Assembly: GCA_009693345.1 (NCBI GenBank)
Contig: SHXL01000005.1
Location: 1-33,226 of the forward strand
Source of the DNA: Betaproteobacteria bacterium
GTDB taxonomy: Bacteria > Pseudomonadota > Gammaproteobacteria > Burkholderiales > SG8-39
DNA length: 33,226 bases
Reading direction: 5' to 3'
Shown here: piece after piece, positions 17,246-25,460 of the stretch
Layout: every line of letters begins with the position of its first letter
Position numbering within the stretch: position 1 is the first letter of the stretch
Made by a program: the position numbers and the translations under genes
Notes under the pieces: generated by a model
Told to the model about the DNA's origin: nothing
Databases searched by the model: none
What the model saw: the letters and a program-made list of their open reading frames with translations, nothing else

Positions 17246-18847
17246 CTACTTCACCGCGCCGATGCGGCGCCCGCCGATGCCGGCCGGCTCGATCGTTTGC
17301 CGGCCGGGCAGCGCGGTCATCTGCGGCGCGACGGGGACAACGCAGCCGGTGTCGCAGCAGCGCCCGGGCTGGCGGTTACGCGTGATTTTGCGTGTTTCGT
17401 CGGTGAGGATGCCGCGCTCGAGCAGCCGCTCGACGAGGTCGACTTTGTTGCCGAGGGGGTAGTTGCGCCAGATTTCCATCTTCATCGCCTCCGGCGAGCC
17501 GCCGCCATGCAGGCTGATCACCGAGTACCAGCCGGCCTGGTAGCTGGCGGTCAGGTCTTCGATGAAGCGGGCCACTTCGATGCGCTTCTCGTAGGGGATG
17601 TCGGAGCGCGCGGCGAGCACTTCAGAGAGCCTGCCGGCGGTGGCCGGATTGTGGTCCTCGTCGGGACCGGGCAGGGTAACGATCAGTCCGCCGGACACAT
17701 GGTGCGCGATGCGGTGCATGTCGTAGATCTGGGTCGCAAGCAGCAGCTTGCCGATGTTGGCGAACACCGGCTCGGGCACCGCCACGCCGGCCGCCTCATC
17801 GACATTGCAATAGACCGAGGCCGCTATGCCGCAGGCGTAGAACCCCTCCACGATCTTGATCAACTCGACCATCTGCTCGCGCAGGTTGTCCGCCCGATCC
17901 AGGTCGATGGCGTTGGCCTCGGTCATCAGCGCGCCCGCGCCAATCAGCAGGTCGCCGAAGCCCGCGCGCGCGGCGATGCAGGTCTGCCGGTGATGGGCCG
18001 TGTAGTCGTAAACCAGCGGCCCGGCATGTTCCCATTCGCCGGCGAGGAATACGCGTTCCCAGGGAACGAACACCTGGTCGAAGATCAGCACGCCGGTCGA
18101 TTGGCCGTACTTCGCGCTGAACTTCGCCGCCTTCTCGCCGGGACGCCCGGCCGGTCGGGCCACGATGGTCAGCCCGGGCGCATCGATCGGGACGGCGCAG
18201 CAAACCGAGAAGTTCCCATCGTGCTCGCTCATGTTGCGGCAAGGCAGAACAAGGATCTCGTGCATGTAAGGGGCGCCTGTCACGATCGCCTTTACGCCCG
18301 AGAGCACGATGCCGTCGGCGCGCCGCTCGGCGATATGCAGGTAGGCATCCGGATTCGGTTGCCGACAGGGCCGCAGGTTGCGGTCGCCCTTGGCGTCGGT
18401 CATCGCCACGCCGAGAGCCAGATCCTCGGCGTAGACGCGCTCGATGTAGGCGCGCAATCGCGGCACGTACCCGGTGTTGCGTTCGGCATCGATGCGGTGC
18501 GCCGATTGCCAGATCGCCGACAGCGCATCGCCGCCGAGATAGCGTTGCGCGCAACCGGTCTCCTGGCACACCAGGCGCACGGCCTCCAGCTTGTTGAGGA
18601 GGTCCTGGCTGGTTGCCGGAATGGCCATCATGCGATTCACCTCGCGGGCGCCGGTGGCGGCCACCTCGGCGCGCATCACCGCCTTGTACTGCTCACGCAA
18701 CGCGTAGTCGTAGGTGAGCGCGACCCCATTGACGCCGGGAGCGAGCGACGGTTCGTCGGCAACGGACTCGATCTGGCGCCCATCGACGTAGACGCGTGGT
18801 TGGTAGCGGCGCAGCGATTCGCGATAGCTGTTACCGGACAAAAGCAT
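17246..18847 (-). CDS. 4-hydroxyphenylacetate 3-hydroxylase (HpaB) family protein
   Basis: 533 residues with AGGGGAGAA before the ATG. The family pattern is clear: YRESLRRYQPRVYVDGR at the start, MTDAKGDRNLRPCRQPNPDA, GIVLSGVKAIVTGAPYMHEI in the flavin-binding beta domain, VFVPWERVFLAGEW and the long C-terminal helical domain. HpaB proteins are FADH2-dependent phenol hydroxylases; the same fold includes 4-hydroxybutyryl-CoA dehydratase (AbfD), a [4Fe-4S] flavoenzyme. Here the HHRQTCIAARAGFGD segment has the AbfD-type His but an Ala where, as I recall, AbfD has its cluster Cys. No flavin reductase (HpaC) gene is nearby. A monooxygenase of unknown substrate is the best call. The C-terminal 40 residues, Cys/Pro/Arg-rich, are unusual. 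Confidence 0.85.
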   Translation of the reverse strand: MLLSGNSYRESLRRYQPRVYVDGRQIESVADEPSLAPGVNGVALTYDYALREQYKAVMRAEVAATGAREVNRMMAIPATSQDLLNKLEAVRLVCQETGCAQRYLGGDALSAIWQSAHRIDAERNTGYVPRLRAYIERVYAEDLALGVAMTDAKGDRNLRPCRQPNPDAYLHIAERRADGIVLSGVKAIVTGAPYMHEILVLPCRNMSEHDGNFSVCCAVPIDAPGLTIVARPAGRPGEKAAKFSAKYGQSTGVLIFDQVFVPWERVFLAGEWEHAGPLVYDYTAHHRQTCIAARAGFGDLLIGAGALMTEANAIDLDRADNLREQMVELIKIVEGFYACGIAASVYCNVDEAAGVAVPEPVFANIGKLLLATQIYDMHRIAHHVSGGLIVTLPGPDEDHNPATAGRLSEVLAARSDIPYEKRIEVARFIEDLTASYQAGWYSVISLHGGGSPEAMKMEIWRNYPLGNKVDLVERLLERGILTDETRKITRNRQPGRCCDTGCVVPVAPQMTALPGRQTIEPAGIGGRRIGAVK

Positions 18848-18865
18848 GGTGTTCTCCCCTTACCG

Positions 18866-20149
18866 TCAGATGGCGCCGGATTGCTTCAGCGCCGCGATTT
18901 CGGCCTGCGCGAGACCGATCCAGTCCTGCAGAACTTCTTCAGTATGCGCCCCGAGGGCTGGGCCCAGCCAGTCGATGCCGCCCGGAGTTCGGCTCAGGCG
19001 CGGCACCACGTTGGGAACCGCAAACTCCGGGTTGCCAGGCACTCGCGGTTCCCTGACATAGGCGATGTTGCCGCGTGCGGCGTATTGCGGATCCGCGAAA
19101 ATTTCGTCGATCGAATACAAAGGCCCGCACGGCACCTCCCCCTGGCTGCAGATCGCGAGCAACTCCTCGCGCGTTTGCCGGCTCGACCACTCGCCCACCG
19201 CTGCATCCACCGCTGCGCGCTCTGCCTCGCGCTTCGTGATCTTGCCCCACTTGCCATTACCGGCCCACTCGGGGTGGCCCATTAACTCGGCCAGGCGAGC
19301 GAAGATCTTGTCGTTGGTGCACGCAATCGCGATCCAGCGAGCATCGCTGGTCGGATAGTGGCTGTGCGGCACCACGTTGACCGTGCCAGGACCCATGCGC
19401 TGGCGGACGAATCCCTTGTAGTGGTAAGCAGGTGCCAACTCGTCGAGGATGCGGAAAACTGACTCGTAGAGCCCGATGTCCACCACCTGACCCTCGCCGC
19501 TGCGCTCACGCGCGCGCAGCGCAACCAACGCGCCCATCGCGCCGTACATGCCGGAGAGATAGTCAGGCAGGGTTGCCGAACCCGGTGTCACCGGTGGCCG
19601 GTCTGGATCTCCGGCAAGGAAAGAAATACCGCCGAACGCGTTGGCGATGCGCCCGAATCCCGGGCGCGGACTGTAGGGCCCGGTCTGCCCGTACGCGGAA
19701 ATGCGCACCATGACGAGGCGCGGGTTGTGCTTTTTCAGTTCGTCCCAGCCCAGGCCCCAGCGCTCCAGCGTGCCTGGCTGGAAGTTCTCCACCAGCACGT
19801 CCGCCTTCTCGACCAGGCGCTTGAGCAGTGCGGCGCCTTCGGGATTCTTCAGGTCGACGGTGAGCGACTTCTTGTTGCGCCCCTCCGAGAGCCACACCAG
19901 CGAATCGCCGCAGGGCGTGGGAGTGCCGAACTTGCGCGTCGGATCGCCCGGACCCGGCTGCTCGACCTTCACCACTTCCGCGCCGAATTCGGCAAGAAAA
20001 GTGGCGCAGTAAGGCCCAGCAATGAAGGTGGCGCAGTCGAGCACGCGAATGCCCGCCAGCGGGCGAGGCGCCGGCGTATTGCCCACTGCGTTCATCGATG
20101 CAGGATCGGTCATAGGTTTCGGTTCATTTGGGTTCGCGCCCGCGCTCAT
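18866..20149 (-). CDS. CaiB/BaiF (family III) CoA-transferase, third of the operon
   Basis: 427 residues. The ATG at 20149 overlaps the upstream stop (ATGA); a second in-frame ATG 12 codons later is possible. Family III landmarks are PLAGIRVLDCATFIAGPYCA, AEFGAEVVKVEQPGPGDPTR, GRNKKSLTVDLKNPEGAAL, VENFQPGTLERWGLG and SATLPDYLSGMYGAMGAL, whose Asp is the predicted catalytic residue. The C-terminus is LGAHTEEVLQDWIGL. It transfers CoA between carboxylic acids through aspartyl anhydride/thioester intermediates. It is distinct in sequence from the other two CoA-transferases here. Confidence 0.92.
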   Translation of the reverse strand: MSAGANPNEPKPMTDPASMNAVGNTPAPRPLAGIRVLDCATFIAGPYCATFLAEFGAEVVKVEQPGPGDPTRKFGTPTPCGDSLVWLSEGRNKKSLTVDLKNPEGAALLKRLVEKADVLVENFQPGTLERWGLGWDELKKHNPRLVMVRISAYGQTGPYSPRPGFGRIANAFGGISFLAGDPDRPPVTPGSATLPDYLSGMYGAMGALVALRARERSGEGQVVDIGLYESVFRILDELAPAYHYKGFVRQRMGPGTVNVVPHSHYPTSDARWIAIACTNDKIFARLAELMGHPEWAGNGKWGKITKREAERAAVDAAVGEWSSRQTREELLAICSQGEVPCGPLYSIDEIFADPQYAARGNIAYVREPRVPGNPEFAVPNVVPRLSRTPGGIDWLGPALGAHTEEVLQDWIGLAQAEIAALKQSGAI

Positions 20150-21108
20150 TGGCCGGGATGTTGAAAAGCCTTGCCGCGCGTGCGTTCCAGCAGTTCTTCA
20201 CGCGTACCGCAGCGGGAGAGATGCGAAAGCGGCTCGATGTCGAGCAGCTGCGCCACTTCGCGCGCGCACGCGAGCACCTGCGCCGTGTCCAGCCCGGTGC
20301 CGACACCGGAAGTGTTGAGCAAGTGCACGATATCCTCCGTCGGCAGGTTGCCGACCATGCCCATGTTTCCCGGCATCGCGATTCCGCCGCCGACGCCGCA
20401 GATCGAGCCCTCGATAAAGGCAGCGCCGGCGTCCAGCGCCGCCAGCACATTGGCGACGCCGAAGCCCGGCACGTTATGGACGTGATAGCCGAGCTCGATG
20501 CCGGGATGGCGCTCGTGCGCCATGCGGAAAAGGGTATGCACGTGTTGCGGGTCTTCCATGCCGACACTGCCGGCGAAATAGAAGCGCCGCATGCCGGCGT
20601 CCCAGAAGCGCCCGAGCACGGCGAGCGCATTGGCTTCCGGCACGCGGCCTTCGTAGGGGCACCAGAGCGCCATGCCGAGCGCCATGGTGAAGCCGACGCC
20701 GCGCGCCGAGGCGATCTCGAAAGCGCGGATGCCTTCGGCGATGGCGCGATCGAGCGTCATGTTCTGATTGTGCGCGAGGTAGGTTTCGCTCACCGTGATG
20801 AGCCCCAGCAGCTCGTCCACCAGGCCGCTCGCCACCGCGCGCTCGGCGCCCTTGGCATTCGGCACCAGCGCGCGGTACGCCGTGCCGGGCCGGCGTTTGA
20901 TGCGCGCCAGCACCACCTCGGCATCCTTCAGGTGCGGAACCACGCTCGCGCGCGCGAAACTCGTCACCTCGATGACTGGAAAACCCGCCGCCGACAGGCA
21001 ATCGATCATCGCCACTTTGATGCCGGTGTCCACCCAGCGATGGAAACTCTGCAGGCCGTCGCGCGGCCCCACTTCGACAACCCTGACTTTTTCCGGCAGC
21101 TTCAGCAC
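20146..21108 (-). CDS. HMG-CoA-lyase-like DRE-TIM protein without the catalytic Cys
   Basis: 320 residues from a GTG at 21108 with GGGAGG four bases before it. The open frame extends upstream to 21171, but that would overrun the previous gene. It has the family N-terminus KVRVVEVGPRDGLQSFHRWV and the metal-binding GYHVHNVPGFGVANVLAALD. The signature loop, GGCPYAxGASGN in true HMG-CoA lyases, here reads GSICGVGGGIAMPGNMGMVG, so the GGCP Cys is Gly. Either the chemistry is different (another acyl-CoA aldol/lyase or hydrolase) or the acid/base role is filled otherwise. It overlaps the next CoA-transferase start by four bases, so the two products may act consecutively. Confidence 0.88.
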   Translation of the reverse strand: MLKLPEKVRVVEVGPRDGLQSFHRWVDTGIKVAMIDCLSAAGFPVIEVTSFARASVVPHLKDAEVVLARIKRRPGTAYRALVPNAKGAERAVASGLVDELLGLITVSETYLAHNQNMTLDRAIAEGIRAFEIASARGVGFTMALGMALWCPYEGRVPEANALAVLGRFWDAGMRRFYFAGSVGMEDPQHVHTLFRMAHERHPGIELGYHVHNVPGFGVANVLAALDAGAAFIEGSICGVGGGIAMPGNMGMVGNLPTEDIVHLLNTSGVGTGLDTAQVLACAREVAQLLDIEPLSHLSRCGTREELLERTRGKAFQHPGQ

Positions 21109-21127
21109 CTGACCTCCCGCAACGTTT

Positions 21128-22327
21128 TCATGAGGGCAAATCGATGCCAGCGGCTCGCACCGCCGCTGCATCGAGGCCCAGCCGCCCGATGAGAATCTCG
21201 CGGTTATGCTCGCCGACGCGCGGTCCGGCCCAGCGCACCGTCCCTGGCGTAGCCGAGAGTTTTCCCGCCACGTTCTGCATGCGCAGCGGCCCGCCGAGTT
21301 CGGCGTCCTCGAGCGTCGTGACGTCGCCGCGCGCGAGCACGTGCGGATCGGCGAGGATCTGTGCGATGTCGTTCACGGGTGCGACCGCGGCTCCCGCGGC
21401 CTCGAACCGCCGCATGATCTCGTCGAGGTCGAAGCGCTCGAAGGCCTTCTGCAGCTCGACGTCGAGCGCGATCGCGTTGACGAGCCGCGCGCGGTTATCG
21501 GCGAAGCGCGGATCCTCGACCAGCTGAGGAACCTCCAGCGCCGCCAGGACGCGCACGAAGATCGACTGGGCGCTGCCCGCCATCGACACCCAGCGTTTGT
21601 CGCGCGTGCGGTAGGTATTGCGCGGCGCGGTAAAGGGCAGACGACTGCCGTCGCGTTGCTGCACCAGTCCGAGCTGGTCGAAGTTGATGACCTGCGGACC
21701 CAACAATGTGAAAAGCGTCTCGTAGATGGCGAGATCGACAACCTGCCCGCGGCCGCCGTTGGCCTCGCGCCCCTTCAGCGCCACCATGGCCAGGAAAGCT
21801 GCCATCAGGCCGGTGGTGGAATCGGCCAGACCGAAGCCGGGCAGAAGCGGCGGCCCTTTCGCCTCGCCGTTTATGTGCGCGAACCCCGCGTAGGCCTCCG
21901 CCAGGGTGCCGAATCCGGGCCGATGCGAGTTTGGTCCGGTCTGCCCGAAACCGGAAACGCGCACCAGCACCAGCGCAGGATTGCCTGCCGACAACGCATC
22001 GTAGCCCAGACCCCATTTCTCCAGCGTGCCGGGACGGTAGTTTTCGAGCACGAGGTCCGATTCGCGCGCGAGGCGCAGCGCCGCGTCACGTCCGAAAGGC
22101 GTGCGCAGGTCGAGCGTGACTGATTTCTTGTTGCGGTTGATGACTTTGAAGTAGAGGCCGACGCCGTTCTTATTGTTGCCCCACAGGCGCATCTCGTCTC
22201 CGCTGCCGGGTTGCTCGATCTTCACCACTTCGGCGCCGAAGTCGGCGAGAAACATCGCTGCCATCGGCGCGGCGAGGAAATTCGACAGATCGAGAACCCG
22301 GATGCCGGCGAGCGGGAGCGCGGCCAT
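21128..22327 (-). CDS. CaiB/BaiF (family III) CoA-transferase, second of the operon
   Basis: 399 residues from the ATG at 22327 (MAALPLAGIRVLDLSNFLAA). The frame is open to 22498, but that extension lies inside the dioxygenase gene and is low-complexity. The start shares one base with the upstream TGA. Landmarks are FGAEVVKIEQPGSGDEMRLW, NRNKKSVTLDLRTPFGRDAA, VLENYRPGTLEKWGLGY, RVSGFGQTGPNSHRPGFGTL, and GFGLADSTTGLMAAFLAMVA with the predicted catalytic Asp. Probably activates a carboxylic acid for the lyase-like protein encoded directly downstream. Confidence 0.92.
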   Translation of the reverse strand: MAALPLAGIRVLDLSNFLAAPMAAMFLADFGAEVVKIEQPGSGDEMRLWGNNKNGVGLYFKVINRNKKSVTLDLRTPFGRDAALRLARESDLVLENYRPGTLEKWGLGYDALSAGNPALVLVRVSGFGQTGPNSHRPGFGTLAEAYAGFAHINGEAKGPPLLPGFGLADSTTGLMAAFLAMVALKGREANGGRGQVVDLAIYETLFTLLGPQVINFDQLGLVQQRDGSRLPFTAPRNTYRTRDKRWVSMAGSAQSIFVRVLAALEVPQLVEDPRFADNRARLVNAIALDVELQKAFERFDLDEIMRRFEAAGAAVAPVNDIAQILADPHVLARGDVTTLEDAELGGPLRMQNVAGKLSATPGTVRWAGPRVGEHNREILIGRLGLDAAAVRAAGIDLPS

Positions 22328-23175
22328 CAGAATGGCTCCGCCATGGCTGCGTCGGGAAGGATGGTGGTACGCTTCATCAGGCGCTGCTGGGTGCCATCGA
22401 ACGGCTCGCGGCGATGCATGGTGCAGGCGTTGTCCCACAGCAGCGCATCGCCCAGCTGCCAGGCGTGCGTGTAGACGAAGCGCGGCTGCACCGTCCATGC
22501 GAACAGCTCGGCCAGCAGCGTGGCGCTTTCCTGCTCGGCAAAGCCGGCGATCCGCGTCGTCATGCCGGGGCAGATGTAGAGCGCCTTGCGACCGCTGTAC
22601 GGATGAGTGCGCACGATCGGTTGCTCGATGTCAGGGGACTTCTTGCGCTGCTCTTCGCTGGTCGGCACGCTGTAGCTGCGGTTGAAGGCCTCGTAGGACT
22701 GCACGGCCTTGCGGCCTTCCAGCCGCTGTTTGGTGGCATCGGGGAGCGCCTCGTAAGCCGCCGTCATGTCAGCGAAAGAAGTCGCGCCCCGGTCGGCGGG
22801 AATAATCACCGAATACAGCAACGAACCGACCGCGGGCCGCGGCAGGTAGATCTGGTCATAGTGCCAGCCGACCTCGGTATCGGAGAGGATGCCGATCGGC
22901 CGGCCATCTTTCTTCACGTTGGAGACGTAGAGGACTTCGGGGTTCTCGGGCGACAGATACTCGCGCCGCAAATGAATCTCCAGCGCGCCGAAGTTGCGCG
23001 AAAATGCGACCAGTTGCTTCTCGTCGATAGTCTGCCCGCGAAACAAAAGCAGCGCGTGCCTGTGCCACAGTTCGCGTAGCGTGTTCGCGGCTTGCTCATC
23101 CAGAGGCCTGGAAAGGTCCACCCCGCTGACTTCGGCGCCGAAGGTCGTGGCAAGGGGTCTGGTCGACAGGTTCAT
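22327..23175 (-). CDS. TauD/TfdA-family Fe(II)/2-oxoglutarate dioxygenase
   Basis: 282 residues from the ATG at 23175 (MNLSTRPLATTFGAEVSGVD), with GAGGG upstream; the longer frame to 23274 overlaps the previous gene. The 2-His-1-carboxylate iron site is visible as WHYDQIYLP (HxD, near residue 99) and TMHRREPFDGTQ (distal His, near 257), followed by the 2-oxoglutarate Arg in QQRLMKRTTI. Family members hydroxylate taurine, 2,4-D, alkyl sulfates or other small acids next to a heteroatom, causing cleavage, or act on amino acids. Here it may oxidise the acid before or after CoA activation. Confidence 0.9.
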   Translation of the reverse strand: MNLSTRPLATTFGAEVSGVDLSRPLDEQAANTLRELWHRHALLLFRGQTIDEKQLVAFSRNFGALEIHLRREYLSPENPEVLYVSNVKKDGRPIGILSDTEVGWHYDQIYLPRPAVGSLLYSVIIPADRGATSFADMTAAYEALPDATKQRLEGRKAVQSYEAFNRSYSVPTSEEQRKKSPDIEQPIVRTHPYSGRKALYICPGMTTRIAGFAEQESATLLAELFAWTVQPRFVYTHAWQLGDALLWDNACTMHRREPFDGTQQRLMKRTTILPDAAMAEPF

Positions 23176-23203
23176 GGGTGTTCCCTCGGAGAAAATGCGC
23201 GCA

Positions 23204-24628
23204 TCAGTTCGTGCAAACCGCGTCGAGCACGGCATCAAGCGTCGCCGCCCGGTCCAGCGCCAGTACCGCGTCAACCACCCGCTCGGCGCGCGGCCGGCTC
23301 ATCACGCGGCCTGCGTTGCCGTGGAACTTTGCCACGATCTCTTCGGCCGCCAGCGGCCGCGCATCGGAGCCGCGGTTCTGCGCCTCGCGGTGACGCAGTT
23401 CGCGGCCATCCTTCAGTCGCAACACCACTTCGCCCGAGTAATAGCGCGGAAAGGCCGAATCCGGATCGATCTCATAGCTGGTCTTTAGCGTCAGTGCGAG
23501 CACCCGCGGATCGGCAAGCGCATCTTCCTCCAGCTCGGTCAGCGTGAAGCGTCCGCGCGCGAGCGCGGTGGCAATGATGTAGTGGACCGAAAACTGCGCA
23601 TCGTAAGCGTTCTGCGGCCGCCGCTTGCTCGCCTGCGGTTCGCATACCACCTGGGTCTGCCCGGCACCGATGCGCGCCGTTATCGATGCAATATCATCAA
23701 GCTCGAAGGCATGCTTGCGGCGTAGTTCGAGCGCCGCATCGGCGAAAGCGTGGTTGAAGTGGCAGGCCGGATAGGGCTTCATCGCCACGTTCAGCATTTC
23801 CCAGGTCTCGCCCAGCGCCGCGATGCACAGCGCCGGATCGGCCGGATGCTGCGCGCCCACGAAGGCGTTGAATAAACCGAAGCGTCCCTCGTAGGGACGT
23901 TTCGGGCCGACGAATCCGGTTCGCGCTAGCGCGCAGGCAGTTGCCGCCGACGATGCGGCCCATCCCGGGTGCATGCGCTTGGTCCACGCACCGTCTTCGA
24001 GGAACTCGAGGCTGCCCGAGGCCATCGACAGCACGATGCCCTGGGCATGGGCAAGCTGCGCCGGGTTCATCCCCGAGAGCCGTCCGGCGGCGAGCGTGGC
24101 GCCGAACGCGCCCACCAGACCGGTGGGATGAAATCCGCGCAGGTGAAATCCGTTCTTCGCCGCCTGCCCGATGCGGCTGGATGCCTCGACGCCGACAAGG
24201 TAGGCGGCAAGCGCCTCGCGACCGCTCGCGTGCTCGCGCTGACCGATACCCAGCATCACCGGCACCGCGCTTGCCGAGGCGTGGATGACGCCGCCCGAAT
24301 GCGTGTCGTCGAAATCAAGGCCGTGGATCAGCGTGCCGTTGGCGAGTAGCGCATCGCGCAGCGGCAGGCCGAGCGGCGTACCGAGTACCGGGTAGGGTCC
24401 GTCGCCCGCCAGTCCAACGAGCGCGTTGATGGTGCGTTGGCCGAAATCGAATCCGCTTGACGCCAGTCCGATACCGATGCAATCGAGCACGTGCAGCTTG
24501 GCTCGCTCGATCACCGCCGCGGGAATGTCCTCGTAGCGCAATCCGGTGGCGAACTGCGCTAGCACGTTCGAAATGGTCACCTCCGAAGTCACGGCGGCAA
24601 GCGCTTGCGGCTGGGCAGCTGCGTTCAT
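23204..24628 (-). CDS. MmgE/PrpD family protein (dehydratase/isomerase-like)
   Basis: 474 residues with GGAGGGAAG directly before the ATG. The family pattern includes HVLDCIGIGLASSGFDFGQR near 46, ANGTLIHGLDFDDTHSGGVI near 96 (active-site region), HPTGLVGAFGATLAAGRLSG, and KPYPACHFNHAFADAALELR near 286. Known members are 2-methylcitrate dehydratase (PrpD), iminodisuccinate epimerase and cis-aconitate decarboxylase; most are unassigned. In this operon a dehydratase, epimerase or decarboxylase acting on a di- or tricarboxylic acid is the natural reading. It lies 16 bases after the regulator gene. Confidence 0.9.
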   Translation of the reverse strand: MNAAAQPQALAAVTSEVTISNVLAQFATGLRYEDIPAAVIERAKLHVLDCIGIGLASSGFDFGQRTINALVGLAGDGPYPVLGTPLGLPLRDALLANGTLIHGLDFDDTHSGGVIHASASAVPVMLGIGQREHASGREALAAYLVGVEASSRIGQAAKNGFHLRGFHPTGLVGAFGATLAAGRLSGMNPAQLAHAQGIVLSMASGSLEFLEDGAWTKRMHPGWAASSAATACALARTGFVGPKRPYEGRFGLFNAFVGAQHPADPALCIAALGETWEMLNVAMKPYPACHFNHAFADAALELRRKHAFELDDIASITARIGAGQTQVVCEPQASKRRPQNAYDAQFSVHYIIATALARGRFTLTELEEDALADPRVLALTLKTSYEIDPDSAFPRYYSGEVVLRLKDGRELRHREAQNRGSDARPLAAEEIVAKFHGNAGRVMSRPRAERVVDAVLALDRAATLDAVLDAVCTN

Positions 24629-24644
24629 CTTCCCTCCTGGTAGG

Positions 24645-25440
24645 TCATGTCAGTCTTGTCCCGGGGTCGCGTGCCGAAGCGCGCAGGCGCATCGAACAGG
24701 TGAAGCTCCCCGCCGGGTACAGGCTTGCCGAAACCAGCAGAAGTTTGTCGTTGTCGCCAAGATAGTGGCGCGTGATCGAGAGGCCCGGGGAGCCCGCGCG
24801 CACTTTGAGCAGGCGCGCTTTGCCCGCCGGAATGGCGCAAGCGTTGATTTCCTGCTGCACTTCCGCAATTCGCTCCCCGTAGCGCCGCTCGATCAGCGTA
24901 TAGATCGGCACGTGCAGATTCTGCATCTCGCGCTCCACCGCCGCATGCGCCTGCGGAATGTAGATCTCGCTCACCACCATCGGCACCACTGCCGCGGCCT
25001 GGAAACGCAACACTTCGAGCATGTGCCAGCGCTGACCCGACGCACAGCGCAGCAGCCCCTGCCTGGCCGGCGTGGCGCTGATATCGCGCCGCGAGGCGAT
25101 GGCGAGGCGCGTGTCCTCGATGTAGGCGAACAGGTCCGAGAGCTTGTCGATCGATTGCACGAAGCGCCCGCTGCCTTGCCTTGCCTTGCCTTGCCTTCAC
25201 ACGCGTGCCGATGCCCTGGTGCCGCGACACCAGGCCCATGTCGCCGAGCTTCCTCAACGCTTCGCGCACGGTGTGCCGCGAAACGCCGAACTGCTTGCAT
25301 AGCACCACCTCGGTCGGCAGCATCGAACCGACCGCGTAGCGACCCTTGCGGATGTCCTCGATGATCGATTCGGCGAGCAAAGCATAGCGGGAAGCGGCCG
25401 CGAGCAACCCGCGCCCGGCGTCGAAGCGGCGCTGGCGCAT
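24645..25440 (-). pseudogene. GntR/HutC-family regulator split out of frame by an AAGGC repeat (possibly phase-variable)
   Basis: Two halves of one regulator lie in different frames. Residues 1-80, from the ATG at 25440, form the winged-helix domain: RYALLAESIIEDIRKGRYAV, GSMLPTEVVLCKQFGVSRHT, VREALRKLGDMGLVSRHQ and GIGTRV. The UTRA ligand domain (FVQSIDKLSDLFAYIEDTRL through LSITRHYLGDNDKLLLVSAS) is in another frame and ends at 24645. The join is a run of five AAGGC units (25173-25197). Between GTG 25200 and the UTRA codon at 25160 there are 40 bases, not a multiple of three; three or six units give 30 or 45 and read KARQG-SGRFVQ, as in intact family members. With five units the HTH runs into an unrelated tail. 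A GTG at 25160 could start a separate UTRA polypeptide. It sits inside the operon and probably controls it. Confidence 0.85.
25173..25197 (-). repeat. Pentanucleotide tandem repeat (AAGGC)5
   Basis: Five perfect AAGGC units on the coding strand of the regulator, positioned exactly between the sequences for the HTH and UTRA domains. A unit of five bases shifts the frame at each gain or loss. The count of five is out of frame; three or six would restore the full regulator. Confidence 0.95.
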
Positions 25441-25460
25441 CCCTGCCCCGAGCGCCGCTC

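Noticed and set aside
17297..19285. 662-codon + strand frame opposite the HpaB-type and CoA-transferase genes
   Set aside because: Spans two clear - strand genes and the gap between them, with shadow composition.
20108..20138. TTCGGTTCATTTGGGTTCG near 20109, resembling part of the 30-base repeat
   Set aside because: Only a partial match inside the coding start of a CoA-transferase, with no flanking decamer; chance similarity.
24645..25160. UTRA domain alone as a free-standing gene from GTG 25160
   Set aside because: Possible, but the HTH half lies directly before it and the repeat explains the split; a separate gene is the weaker reading.
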